From assembly GCA_027069285.1 (NCBI GenBank), contig JALXEW010000273.1:1-37571 (forward strand): a stretch of DNA of 37,571 nucleotides. The letters are read 5' to 3'. This stretch comes from Ardenticatenia bacterium. GTDB taxonomy: Bacteria > Chloroflexota > Anaerolineae > Aggregatilineales > JALXEW01. Each line of letters starts with the position of its first letter. The stretch's first letter is position 1. A model generated the notes under the pieces. That model was not told the DNA's origin. It saw only the letters and a list, made by a program, of their open reading frames with translations, and did no database searches. A program made the position numbers and the translations under genes. Below are positions 1-7,625 of this stretch, one piece after another.

Positions 1-2
1 CC

Positions 3-521
3 GCCGATACCATAGGTCCGCCGTTAGCCGTCGCGGCCACACCTTCGCCGACGCCCACCTACACCCCCCTCCCCCGTTCCACTGACATATTCTCCGGCGA
101 AGTTGAGGCCACCTTCACATTCACGCCAACGCCGCCCGGCACCGTCATACCGGATGCCCCGCCGCCGATAGGCTGCAACGACCCAGGGGCGATCATAACA
201 TTGCCCGTTAACGGCCAGGTCATACAAGAGGCCATCCCGGTTACCGGCTCGGCCAGCACCCCTGGCTTTGCCTCATACAAATTCGAACTCAACGGCCCCA
301 GCACCAACGACGTCTGGTCGGTGCTGCGGACGTACACCACCCCCGTCGAAAACGGCGTCCTGGGTCAACTGGACGGATCGGCATTTCTGCCGGGCATGTA
401 CCAATTCCGGCTCACAGTAGTGGATACCACCGATCACCCGATAGCCAGCTGCACCATCACCATAGTGATCGCCGAGCCGGCCACGCCCACACCCACTCCC
501 AGCCCGATAGTCGGCCCCTGA
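3..521 (+). CDS. C-terminal part of a secreted/cell-surface protein with Ig-like domain and TP-rich tail (5' partial)
   Basis: The frame is open from the first bases of the window to a TGA at 519-521, so the start lies upstream. The visible 172 residues begin with a Thr/Pro-rich linker (ATPSPTPTYTPLP), then a roughly 90-residue beta-rich segment of the type ITLPVNGQV...IPVTGSA...YKFEL, which resembles Ig-like or FNIII-like repeats on Chloroflexota surface proteins, and end in a short TPTPTPSP tail. There are two cysteines, one before and one near the end of the Ig-like segment. Such segments usually sit at the C-terminus of extracytoplasmic proteins such as penicillin-binding proteins or peptidases; which one cannot be told here. 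The next gene converges with a single base between the two stops, and no terminator hairpin is visible. Confidence 0.75.
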   Translation, partial: ADTIGPPLAVAATPSPTPTYTPLPRSTDIFSGEVEATFTFTPTPPGTVIPDAPPPIGCNDPGAIITLPVNGQVIQEAIPVTGSASTPGFASYKFELNGPSTNDVWSVLRTYTTPVENGVLGQLDGSAFLPGMYQFRLTVVDTTDHPIASCTITIVIAEPATPTPTPSPIVGP

Positions 522-522
522 A

Positions 523-1119
523 CTACTCCGACCTGCCGTCTGGCCGTCCGTAAAGCCACCAAAACGTATAGGAAGGATATGCCGGCAACAGAATCGGATC
601 CCAGATAAAATCGCCTGCGCGGAAAAATCCCCGCAGGCGCCCATCCAGCCTATCCTGGCGCTCCTGTGAGCTTTCCAGGTTCAAGTGCAGCGAATGGCCC
701 TCGGCGATCAAATGGTGGATTATCGTACGCTTTTCCGCCTCGGAAGGATAAGCATCCGAGCACCTCGCCACCGAATCATCGCACTCATCCAGGTACCACT
801 TCCAGGAATCCTGGCGGGCGTCCAACTCGCGCATGAGCTTAGCCTCGTAATGAGCCTGCCATTCGGCGCGGGCGATATTAAGGCTGGATTCGGCCAGTTC
901 CAGGATGGCACATTGCCGCTCGTCCAGGCGGTGACAGATGGCACGCAACCTGTGCAACCTCAGCAAAAACCCCCCAACCGTCATACGTGGCAGCTGAGGG
1001 TCTCCGAGATTGCCGTATAGGGGTTCCTCGTATAAGTAAACCTCAAGCGATTGGGCCATTGCCCGGATGGCCTGGACATCATGGTCTATATCGAATTTGA
1101 AATAACTTTTGCCGCTCAT
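523..1119 (-). CDS. Hypothetical helical protein, 198 aa
   Basis: I do not recognise this family. The start is set at the ATG at 1119 because a strong GGAGGGAATGTG ribosome binding site precedes it; an upstream ATG at 1245 would add 42 Arg-rich residues with no such site. The protein is mostly charged and helical (RLHRLRAICHRLDERQ, SSQERQDRLDGRL) and ends in an aromatic tail (DPILLPAYP followed by FWWLYG). It has no signal peptide and no long hydrophobic helix, so it is probably cytoplasmic. It is the last of three minus-strand genes whose ribosome binding sites are very similar (GGAGGGA plus a few bases), which suggests one operon with the 45-residue and 134-residue proteins upstream. Confidence 0.7.
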   Translation of the reverse strand: MSGKSYFKFDIDHDVQAIRAMAQSLEVYLYEEPLYGNLGDPQLPRMTVGGFLLRLHRLRAICHRLDERQCAILELAESSLNIARAEWQAHYEAKLMRELDARQDSWKWYLDECDDSVARCSDAYPSEAEKRTIIHHLIAEGHSLHLNLESSQERQDRLDGRLRGFFRAGDFIWDPILLPAYPSYTFWWLYGRPDGRSE

Positions 1120-1198
1120 CACATTCCCTCCGGGCCGGCGATCCGCCGCCTGGGCGTATAGGGGGCGGCGGAGCCGCCCCTGATTCCTTGTCGGTTCC

Positions 1199-1336
1199 TC
1201 ACGCGGGGGGTGTGATCTCCAGCCACTCCATAGCCTCATCGTCATCGTGCCTGAGCAAACGCCGTATGGTCATATAGGCACCGATGAGCATACCGACCAC
1301 CGCTCCCCATATCAGAGCCTTCTTCTCCAAGAGCAT
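1199..1336 (-). CDS. Small single-pass membrane protein, 45 aa
   Basis: A short gene read from ATG at 1336 to TGA at 1199-1201. GGGAGGGAATGTC directly precedes the ATG, almost identical to the site of the next gene downstream. The product starts MLLEKKALIWGAVVGML, has one hydrophobic helix (about residues 7-22) with small-residue spacing (GAVVGMLIGA), then a basic RR...RH stretch and an acidic C-terminus (HDDDEAMEWLE). That charge pattern suggests a short N-terminus and a helix followed by a cytoplasmic tail. It lies between two larger unknown genes of the same operon. The function is unknown; a membrane anchor or modulator for its neighbours would be a guess. Confidence 0.7.
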   Translation of the reverse strand: MLLEKKALIWGAVVGMLIGAYMTIRRLLRHDDDEAMEWLEITPPA

Positions 1337-1370
1337 GACATTCCCTCCCAAAAGGTACGATGGCACAGGC

Positions 1371-1775
1371 TCACACGTCCAGGCGCCTGGGGTTCTTATA
1401 AGCCGGGTGGCCCTGCACGGCCTGCCACCTGGCCTCGCGAGCCTTTGGGTCGGCGTGCCACTCGGTCACCACCCACCCATCAGAATCCTCATACCTCAGA
1501 GTTGGCGCGAACTTCAGCGCGTACCTGAGTGCCTCGGCCACCGCTGGCGCCTCACCTTCGCATCGCAAAGTCAGCCACCTGCCCGGCTCCCATTCGACGG
1601 CGATCCGCTTCCCCTTCCACCAGCCCTCGGCGCGGAACGGCGCCTCGGCTCGGACACATCTCACATAGGCACCGTTGACCCGTTCCGCCCACAGCGTGCG
1701 ATTTACCTGTGCAGTGATAACATGGGCCTGCGAGTCCGGTGAGCTGTAGAACCAGGCTCTGGCGTCAACGGTCAT
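1371..1775 (-). CDS. Hypothetical protein, 134 aa
   Basis: The start is the ATG at 1775, preceded by TAGGAGGGAGAT, a strong ribosome binding site. The product is a small soluble alpha/beta protein rich in Trp and Arg (WFYSSPDS, EGWWKGKRI, EPGRWLTLRCEGEAP, RYEDSDGWVVTEWHADP). No signal peptide, membrane helix or known catalytic motif is visible, and I do not recognise the family. It is the first gene of the minus-strand three-gene operon; a plausible sigma-70 type promoter lies at 1825-1854. The operon is divergent from the MFS exporter gene. Confidence 0.75.
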   Translation of the reverse strand: MTVDARAWFYSSPDSQAHVITAQVNRTLWAERVNGAYVRCVRAEAPFRAEGWWKGKRIAVEWEPGRWLTLRCEGEAPAVAEALRYALKFAPTLRYEDSDGWVVTEWHADPKAREARWQAVQGHPAYKNPRRLDV

Positions 1776-1824
1776 ATCTCCCTCCTATCGAAAGCGTGCC
1801 TCGTTGCGGACGTGAACGCATATG

Positions 1825-1854
1825 ACTATAGCTCGAAAGCGCACCACGGCGCAA
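1825..1854 (-). promoter_or_regulatory. Candidate promoter for the three-gene minus-strand operon
   Basis: On the minus strand a TTGCGC -35-like element (1849-1854) and a TATAGT -10-like element (1825-1830) are separated by 18 bases and lie about 50 bases upstream of the ATG at 1775. It was found by reading only. The 8-mer CGAAAGCG occurs at 1789-1796 and 1834-1841, flanking the likely transcription start. Confidence 0.4.
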
Positions 1855-1940
1855 AACCTTAACATAGAGGACAAGATCGCGGGCAAATCGGCCTGGGAAC
1901 CGGGCACACTCAGGTTGCCGTTGGGGGGATTCGTGCCGGT

Positions 1941-1969
1941 TTGGAGGGCGGCCAGACATCGAGTATGAT
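1941..1969 (+). promoter_or_regulatory. Candidate promoter for the MFS exporter / lipoprotein operon
   Basis: TTGGAG (1941-1946) and TATGAT (1964-1969) are separated by 17 bases, ahead of the exporter gene. With the promoter at 1825-1854 it fills the roughly 270-base divergent intergenic region, in which I see no further gene. Confidence 0.45.
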
Positions 1970-2042
1970 AGGGTCACGCTCTTTTGCGAGGAGAAGAGGG
2001 CCGCTCCAGAAGTGGCCCGCCACAGATAGGCGTACACAGTGA

Positions 2043-3467
2043 GTGCAACTGGATATGGACCACACATTGCAGACGACCGGACAGGAGACCGCTGCCGGAG
2101 AAAAAATAGCCAGAATACCACCGACCGGGGATAACACCCATGCAACCCCCCGCACTATGGCCGATAGCATCAACACCGAGACCTTCCGCTCGCTGATGCG
2201 GAACCGCAGCTTCATGGTGCTATGGATCGGGCAGATAACCTCATATATAGGCGACCAATTCACGACGGTTGCCGCCATAGCAGTCATCAGCCAGATGGTC
2301 AGACTCGAGCAACTGGCCACCGGCGACGTGGGATTTTCCTCCGCCATGCCGGTAGCCTTGCTGGCCATCGCGATAACCCTTCCACAGATACTATTCGGCC
2401 TGGTTGCGGGCGTCTTCGTTGACCGGCTGGATCGTAAGTGGGTCATGTTTTCCACCGACGTAATTCGGGGCCTGCTCATCCTGATGACCCTATTTGTCCA
2501 CACGCCGGACGACTTCTGGATATTCTACCTGGTTGGCTTCGGCGTCTACACCGCCGGGATATTCTTCTACCCGGCTCGCAGCGCAGTCATGCCGAACATC
2601 ATGTCGACCGAGCGCCTGGCCGCTGCCAACGCGCTACTGGAAGCCGGATTCGTCATCGCACTGATATTCGGCTCCAGCATCGCCGGAGTGCTGGTTGACC
2701 ATAGCGGGCCATTTGGCACCAATGGGCCATACGTAGCCTTCACTTTTGACGCGGCCACCTACTTCTTCTCCGCCCTGATGATACTCATCATGCGTGTGCC
2801 CAAGCGCAAAGCACCGGAAACCCCACCGGCCACGTTCCGCGAGGTATGGAACGACCTCGTTACCGGGCTACGTTACACATGGAAGACCGTAGAGCTACGC
2901 TCCATCATGGCCCTATCGGTTGTCACCGCCTTCAGCCTGGGCATGGTCATAATCCTATCGCTGGAGTATCTGGAAAACACCTTGCATATCGGCCCATCGG
3001 GCTTTGGGCTGGTGATCGCGATGCTGGGCATAGGCGTGGTAGTCGGCGGCATCTTCATCCAGCGCCTTTCCAGGTACCTGCCGACCGACCGGCTGACCGC
3101 CCTGGCCCTCACCATCAACGGATTAGCCGTAATGGGATTTGTGCTCAAACCGCGATTCGGCATCGTACTCAGCTTCGCCTGGCTGATCGGCATAAGCCTG
3201 GTCGTGGCCCGGACGGTGCTCTCGACTCTCACCCAGGCCATTCCCCCGGACGATTTGCGCGGAAGAGTACAAAGCGCGTATAACCTGATCACACAGATAG
3301 CGACCACATCCGCCATAGGCATCGGGGGCGTGGCCGCGCAATACTTAAGCAGCCGGTCGGTATTCCTGACCGCCGGCCTGATCACCCTGGCATCTGCCGC
3401 AGCGTCGCTTGTGGCGCTGCGAGGGGTGGATGAAACCGTTTACGGTAAAGGAGGAGGTACAACATGA
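2043..3467 (+). CDS. MFS transporter (drug/siderophore exporter-like)
   Basis: A major facilitator superfamily permease, probably a proton-coupled exporter in the cytoplasmic membrane. About twelve hydrophobic segments follow an N-terminal FRSLMRNRSFMVLWIGQ, the usual beginning of the DHA3/EntS-like group, and loop 2-3 contains the MFS motif A-like VDRLDRKWVM. The substrate cannot be inferred. The start is uncertain. GTG at 2043 gives 474 residues with a polar 50-residue N-terminus; ATG at 2055 or the ATG opening MADSINTE near 2158 are alternatives, and none has a clear ribosome binding site. Its stop codon overlaps the start of the lipoprotein gene by four bases (ATGA), so the two are probably translated together. 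Confidence 0.88.
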   Translation: MQLDMDHTLQTTGQETAAGEKIARIPPTGDNTHATPRTMADSINTETFRSLMRNRSFMVLWIGQITSYIGDQFTTVAAIAVISQMVRLEQLATGDVGFSSAMPVALLAIAITLPQILFGLVAGVFVDRLDRKWVMFSTDVIRGLLILMTLFVHTPDDFWIFYLVGFGVYTAGIFFYPARSAVMPNIMSTERLAAANALLEAGFVIALIFGSSIAGVLVDHSGPFGTNGPYVAFTFDAATYFFSALMILIMRVPKRKAPETPPATFREVWNDLVTGLRYTWKTVELRSIMALSVVTAFSLGMVIILSLEYLENTLHIGPSGFGLVIAMLGIGVVVGGIFIQRLSRYLPTDRLTALALTINGLAVMGFVLKPRFGIVLSFAWLIGISLVVARTVLSTLTQAIPPDDLRGRVQSAYNLITQIATTSAIGIGGVAAQYLSSRSVFLTAGLITLASAAASLVALRGVDETVYGKGGGTT

Positions 3468-3862
3468 GGAGCAAATTTTTCCTGCTGATAGTCGCTGTCC
3501 TATTGGGGGCGTGGCTACTTTCGGCCTGTGGCGGCGCCACTCCGACCCCTACACCGGAGCCAACCGAAGAAGAAGCCACCGTAGAGCCAACCGCTGAAGA
3601 AGCCGAAGAAGAACCCACCGCAGAGGAAGAAGAAGCCACACCGGAGGAAGCCGAAGAAGAAGGCGCAGCCGAAGAAGAAGCCATTGATGGCGAGACCCTG
3701 GTGCAGGAACGCTGCACCGTCTGTCACGACACTGGCCGCATCGATAGAGAAGATCACACCGAAGAAGAATGGGCCGAAGTCGTGGACGAAATGATCGAAA
3801 AAGGCGCCGAACTCACCGACGAAGAACGTCAGATCGTCATCGAATACCTGGCTTCCAGGTAA
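3464..3862 (+). CDS. Lipoprotein with a single c-type haem motif (CTVCH)
   Basis: A 132-residue protein with three parts. First is a lipoprotein signal peptide, MRSKFFLLIVAVLLGAWLLSAC, with lipobox LSAC, so the mature protein should be anchored outside the membrane. Next is an approximately 50-residue linker of Pro, Thr and very many Glu (repeats of the PTAEEAEEE type). Last is a small cytochrome c-like domain with one CxxCH (CTVCH), a Trp in EEEWAEVVDEM and the typical ending LTDEERQIVIEYLAS; the Met of VDEMIEKGA is a candidate distal haem ligand. AAAGGAGGTACAAC precedes the ATG. The role is presumably electron transfer at the cell surface. It overlaps the MFS exporter gene and is followed by a strong terminator-like hairpin. 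Confidence 0.85.
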   Translation: MRSKFFLLIVAVLLGAWLLSACGGATPTPTPEPTEEEATVEPTAEEAEEEPTAEEEEATPEEAEEEGAAEEEAIDGETLVQERCTVCHDTGRIDREDHTEEEWAEVVDEMIEKGAELTDEERQIVIEYLASR

Positions 3863-3890
3863 AACACCACCCCAGGCAGAGCTGGAACCC

Positions 3891-3924
3891 TTCGCACCTA
3901 CGGGGCCTACCCCGTGGGTGCGAA
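3891..3924 (+). terminator. Rho-independent terminator-like hairpin
   Basis: An inverted repeat with stem TTCGCACC (3891-3898) / GGTGCGAA (3917-3924), a T-G step, then ACGGGG / CCCCGT around a four-base CCTA loop. The stem is about 15 pairs and is followed by TATTTATT. It lies just after the lipoprotein gene and insulates it from the suf promoter. Confidence 0.75.
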
Positions 3925-3948
3925 TATTTATTGCCGATATAAGAATTA

Positions 3949-3977
3949 TTGACACCACCATCGCCGCGTGTTATAAT
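3949..3977 (+). promoter_or_regulatory. Near-perfect sigma-70 type promoter of the suf operon
   Basis: Consensus TTGACA (3949-3954) and TATAAT (3972-3977) are separated by exactly 17 bases. A TG lies one base before the -10 box (extended -10), and AT-rich sequence lies upstream of the -35 box (3923-3948), which could act as an UP-like element. The start codon of sufC is at 4019, after GAGGAGGTAAC. No regulator of the Rrf2 or SufR type is encoded nearby, and I could not define an operator. Confidence 0.8.
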
Positions 3978-4018
3978 CCCGCCCGCTTGAAGCCCCGGTA
4001 GGGGCACGAGGAGGTAAC

Positions 4019-4804
4019 ATGAGCGCCACGTTGGAGATACGCAACCTGCACGTCTCGGTGGAGGGACGACTCATACTTAACGGCGTGAACCTGACCGTGC
4101 GTCAGGGCGAAATCCATGCCCTGATGGGGCCTAACGGCTCCGGCAAAAGCACATTAGCCAACACCATCATGGGTCATCCGGCCTACATAGTCGAACAAGG
4201 CGACATCCTGTTTGACGGCCAAAGCATCCTCGACCTCAAAACCGACGAGCGTGCCAGACTGGGCCTCTTCCTGGCCTTCCAGTACCCGGTCGCGATACCC
4301 GGAGTCACCGTCGCCAACTTCATCCGCACCGCCATTAACGCCCGTCGCCGGGCACTCGACCCCCAGGATAAAGGCATCTCGATCCCCGAATTCCGCAAAC
4401 TGCTCAAGGCCAAAATGGACTTCCTGCAAATGGACTACAACTTTGCGGGCCGCTACCTGAACGACGGATTTTCCGGCGGCGAGAAAAAGCGAGTAGAAGT
4501 CCTGCAACTTGCCGCATTAGAACCCAAGATCGCCATCCTGGACGAGACCGATTCCGGCCTGGATATAGACGCCCTACGGATAGTAGCCGAAGGCGTCAAC
4601 GCCCTTGCCGGGCCGAGCCTGGGCGTACTGGTGATCACCCACTACCAACGCATACTCAACTACATCAAGCCCCAGTACGTGCACATCATGCTCGAAGGCC
4701 GGATAGTGGAAAGCGGTGGCGCCGATATGGCACTGAAACTGGAAGAAAAAGGCTACGACTGGGTTCGCGAGAAATACGGAAACGGCGCCCCACAGGCAGT
4801 CTGA
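4019..4804 (+). CDS. sufC: Fe-S cluster assembly ATPase SufC
   Basis: SufC is the ABC-type ATPase of the SufBCD scaffold that assembles Fe-S clusters in the cytoplasm. The 261-residue length is normal. Walker [10 protein letters not shown] is at residues 37-45, followed by the Q-loop region FLAFQYPV, the SufC-type signature SGGEKKR, the Walker B region [10 protein letters not shown] and the H-loop ITHY. The start is fixed by GAGGAGGTAAC just before the ATG. It is the first gene of the order sufC-B-D-S-U, with a 30-base gap to sufB, downstream of a consensus promoter. Confidence 0.97.
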   Translation: MSATLEIRNLHVSVEGRLILNGVNLTVRQGEIHALMGPNGSGKSTLANTIMGHPAYIVEQGDILFDGQSILDLKTDERARLGLFLAFQYPVAIPGVTVANFIRTAINARRRALDPQDKGISIPEFRKLLKAKMDFLQMDYNFAGRYLNDGFSGGEKKRVEVLQLAALEPKIAILDETDSGLDIDALRIVAEGVNALAGPSLGVLVITHYQRILNYIKPQYVHIMLEGRIVESGGADMALKLEEKGYDWVREKYGNGAPQAV

Positions 4805-4834
4805 ACCGCCCGTGGGCCTTGTGAGAGGTGAAGC

Positions 4835-6256
4835 ATGGCAACCGGCGGCAAAGCCGATGAGCTACGTGGCATAAGAGAGGATTACGAACAAAAATACGGC
4901 TTCCACACCCCCGAAGAATACGTCTTCAAGGCCCGCAAGGGCCTTGACCGCGAAATAGTGGAGCAGATCTCGTACATGAAGGGCGAGCCGGACTGGATGC
5001 GCGAATTTCGGCTCCGGGCGCTCGACATATTCTTCAAAAAACCGATGCCCACCTGGGGCGCCGACCTGAGCGAGATAAACTTCGACGACATATACTACTA
5101 CATCAAGCCCGCCGACCAGCAAGTTCGCGATTGGGACGACGTACCCGAATACATCAAAGAGACCTTTGAACGTCTGGGGGTGCCGGAGGCCGAACGCAAA
5201 TTCCTGGCCGGAGTCGGCGCCCAATTCGAAAGCGAAGTCGTCTACCACAACATCCAAAAGCACCTGGAAGACCAGGGCGTGATCTTCCTGGATATGGACT
5301 CCGGCTTGCGGAAATACCCCGACCTGGTAAAAGAATACTTTGGCAAACTCGTCCCGCCCACCGATAACAAATTCGCCGCACTCAACTCGGCGGTATGGAG
5401 CGGCGGCACCTTCATATACGTCCCCCCCGGCGTACACGTAGACATGCCGCTCCAGGCATACTTCCGCATCAACGCCCAGAACATGGGCCAATTTGAGCGC
5501 ACCCTGATAATCGCCGACGAAGACTCCTACGTCCATTACGTCGAAGGCTGCACCGCCGTCATATACTCCACCGATAGCCTCCACAGCGCCGTAGTCGAGA
5601 TATTCGTCAAACCCGGTGCCAGAGTGCGCTACAGCACGATTCAGAACTGGTCGAACAACGTCTACAACCTGGTGACCAAACGGGCCGCTGCCTACCGTGA
5701 TGCCACCATGGAGTGGATTGACGGCAATATCGGCTCCAAAGTGACGATGAAATACCCTGCCGTATTGCTGATGGAGCCGGGCGCCCACGGCGAAATGCTC
5801 TCGATAGCGTTTGCCGGGCGCGGCCAGCATCAGGATGCGGGCGGCAAAATGATCCACCTGGCCCCCCATACCACCTCGCAGATCGTCAGCAAAAGCATCA
5901 GCAAAGACGGCGGCAGGTCCACCTATCGCGGACTGGTCAGAGTGCGCAAGGGCGCCCACGGCTGTCGCAGCAAAGTCACATGTGACGCCCTGATACTGGA
6001 CGAACACAGCCGCAGCGACACCTACCCCGTCATCGAAGTCGGCGAGCAAGACGTAGAGATCGGCCACGAAGCATCCGTCAGCCGGGTCACCGAAGAACAA
6101 CTCTTCTACCTGATGAGCCGTGGATTGGATGAGGAACAATCGAACGTCATGGTAGTCAGCGGGTTCATCGAACCATTTGTCAAAGAGCTCCCTATGGAAT
6201 ACGCCGTTGAGATGAACCGCCTGATCGCATTACAAATGGAAGGTTCCGTCGGATAA
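4835..6256 (+). CDS. sufB: Fe-S cluster scaffold protein SufB
   Basis: SufB forms the scaffold with SufC and SufD, on which nascent Fe-S clusters are built. The 473-residue protein has the long SufB N-terminal region ([16 protein letters not shown]) and a right-handed beta-helix core. At its C-terminus it keeps the Cys of [18 protein letters not shown] and the Glu of IGHEASVS, which correspond to the residues known as essential in E. coli SufB (C405, E434, from memory). GAGAGGTGAAGC precedes the ATG. The stop TAA shares one base with the ATG of sufD, implying translational coupling. Confidence 0.97.
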   Translation: MATGGKADELRGIREDYEQKYGFHTPEEYVFKARKGLDREIVEQISYMKGEPDWMREFRLRALDIFFKKPMPTWGADLSEINFDDIYYYIKPADQQVRDWDDVPEYIKETFERLGVPEAERKFLAGVGAQFESEVVYHNIQKHLEDQGVIFLDMDSGLRKYPDLVKEYFGKLVPPTDNKFAALNSAVWSGGTFIYVPPGVHVDMPLQAYFRINAQNMGQFERTLIIADEDSYVHYVEGCTAVIYSTDSLHSAVVEIFVKPGARVRYSTIQNWSNNVYNLVTKRAAAYRDATMEWIDGNIGSKVTMKYPAVLLMEPGAHGEMLSIAFAGRGQHQDAGGKMIHLAPHTTSQIVSKSISKDGGRSTYRGLVRVRKGAHGCRSKVTCDALILDEHSRSDTYPVIEVGEQDVEIGHEASVSRVTEEQLFYLMSRGLDEEQSNVMVVSGFIEPFVKELPMEYAVEMNRLIALQMEGSVG

Positions 6257-7566
6257 TGACCAAACGCATCACATCGCTCCGCCCGATACCATACATCCGC
6301 GCAGACGTGGAAGAACTATCCCGCTCCCGCTCCGAGCCGGCCTGGCTCCTGGAGCGTCGTTTGCGGGCGTGGGAGATATTCGAGTCGCTCCCCATGCCGG
6401 GACCCAAAGACGAAAGCTGGCGTCGCACCGACTACCGCGCCATTAAATGGGACGCCGTAGCTCACCTCGTCCCCGGTCGGCAAGCGCCGACCGGATTACC
6501 CGAAAGCGACTCCGACGGCGGCCTGATCGTCCAATCCGGCGCCGAGACCGTTCGGGCGCAACTTGCCGGAGAACTTGCCGCCAAAGGCGTCATATTCACC
6601 GACTTGACAACCGCGCTCGCCGAACACGGCGGACTCCTGCGCGAGCACCTGATGACCCGTGCCGTCCTGCCCGAAAACGGCAAATTCGCCGCCCTTCACG
6701 GCGCATTATGGACGCATGGGATACTACTTTACGTGCCGCGTGGGGTAGACGTGACATTACCGCTACACTCGATCTGGTGGGCGGGCGAACCCGGCACCAT
6801 CATGGGCCACGTGCTGATAGTCCTGGATGAAAACGCATCCGTCTCATACATCCACGAGACAGCATCGCCCACGCTGCAGGAACAGGCCCTATCGGTTGGG
6901 GCCACCGAGATCATCCTCGGCCCAAATTCATCCCTGAGATACGTCCAAATCCAGAACTGGGGGCGCCATACATTTGAATTCGGCCATAACCATGCCCTGT
7001 TGACCCGTGACGCCCATCTGGAATGGGTCATAAACAGCATCGGCTCCAGATTAAGCAAATCATTCGTGCGCGTGGAACTGGAAGGTGAGGGCGCCTCGGC
7101 CACCGTATCCGGCATCTACTTCGCCTCCGACGGCCAATTACTGGATCACGATACCCGGCAGAACCACAAAGCCCCTCGCACCACCAGCAACCTCCTGTTC
7201 AAAGGAGCCGTCAAAGGCACCGGACGCTCCGTATGGCAGGGCATGATCCACGTACATCCCGGCGCCCAAAAGATAGACGGCTTCCAGGAAAGTCGTACAC
7301 TGCTCCTGAGCGAGGGCGCACATGCCGATAACATCCCCGGCCTGGAGATCGAAGCCGATGACGTGAAATGCTCACATGCTGCAACCGTTGGCCGACTGGA
7401 AGAGGAACCGATATACTACCTGATGACACGTGGGGTTCCGCGCGCCGAAGCGGAAAGGCTCATCATCGAAGGCTTTTTCGCCCAGGTGATGGACCGTATA
7501 CCGTTTGCGAGCGTCAGGGAGCGGCTGGGAGAAGAGATCGCCGGTCGGCTGAACGGCTCCGGCTGA
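6256..7566 (+). CDS. sufD: Fe-S cluster assembly protein SufD
   Basis: SufD is the partner of SufB in the SufBC2D complex and is linked to iron acquisition. The 436-residue protein has the SufD N-terminal helical region (RRLRAWEIFESLPMPGPKDESWRRTDYR), the beta-helix core (FAALHGALWTHGILLYVPRGVDV) and the conserved DDVKCSHAATVG segment. That segment contains the His that corresponds to the important H360 of the E. coli protein. The start codon overlaps the sufB stop (TAATG). About 60 bases separate it from sufS. Confidence 0.95.
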   Translation: MTKRITSLRPIPYIRADVEELSRSRSEPAWLLERRLRAWEIFESLPMPGPKDESWRRTDYRAIKWDAVAHLVPGRQAPTGLPESDSDGGLIVQSGAETVRAQLAGELAAKGVIFTDLTTALAEHGGLLREHLMTRAVLPENGKFAALHGALWTHGILLYVPRGVDVTLPLHSIWWAGEPGTIMGHVLIVLDENASVSYIHETASPTLQEQALSVGATEIILGPNSSLRYVQIQNWGRHTFEFGHNHALLTRDAHLEWVINSIGSRLSKSFVRVELEGEGASATVSGIYFASDGQLLDHDTRQNHKAPRTTSNLLFKGAVKGTGRSVWQGMIHVHPGAQKIDGFQESRTLLLSEGAHADNIPGLEIEADDVKCSHAATVGRLEEEPIYYLMTRGVPRAEAERLIIEGFFAQVMDRIPFASVRERLGEEIAGRLNGSG

Positions 7567-7625
7567 GCCTCTCCACCCCGACGTGCCGTTTACAAGAGAG
7601 CCTCTTTTACGGACAAGGGGGGTAT

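Noticed and set aside
1765-2145. A 126-codon minus-strand frame over the intergenic region upstream of the exporter
   Set aside because: It has no ribosome binding site, crosses both candidate promoters, and its translation is not protein-like.
3515-3961. A Phe/Gly-rich 148-codon minus-strand frame
   Set aside because: It is the antisense reading of the Glu-rich GAAGAA repeats of the lipoprotein and crosses the terminator and suf promoter.
4862-6139. A 425-codon open frame on the minus strand opposite sufB
   Set aside because: It mirrors sufB codon for codon, has no ribosome binding site, and its translation is low in recognisable motifs; sufB itself is certain.
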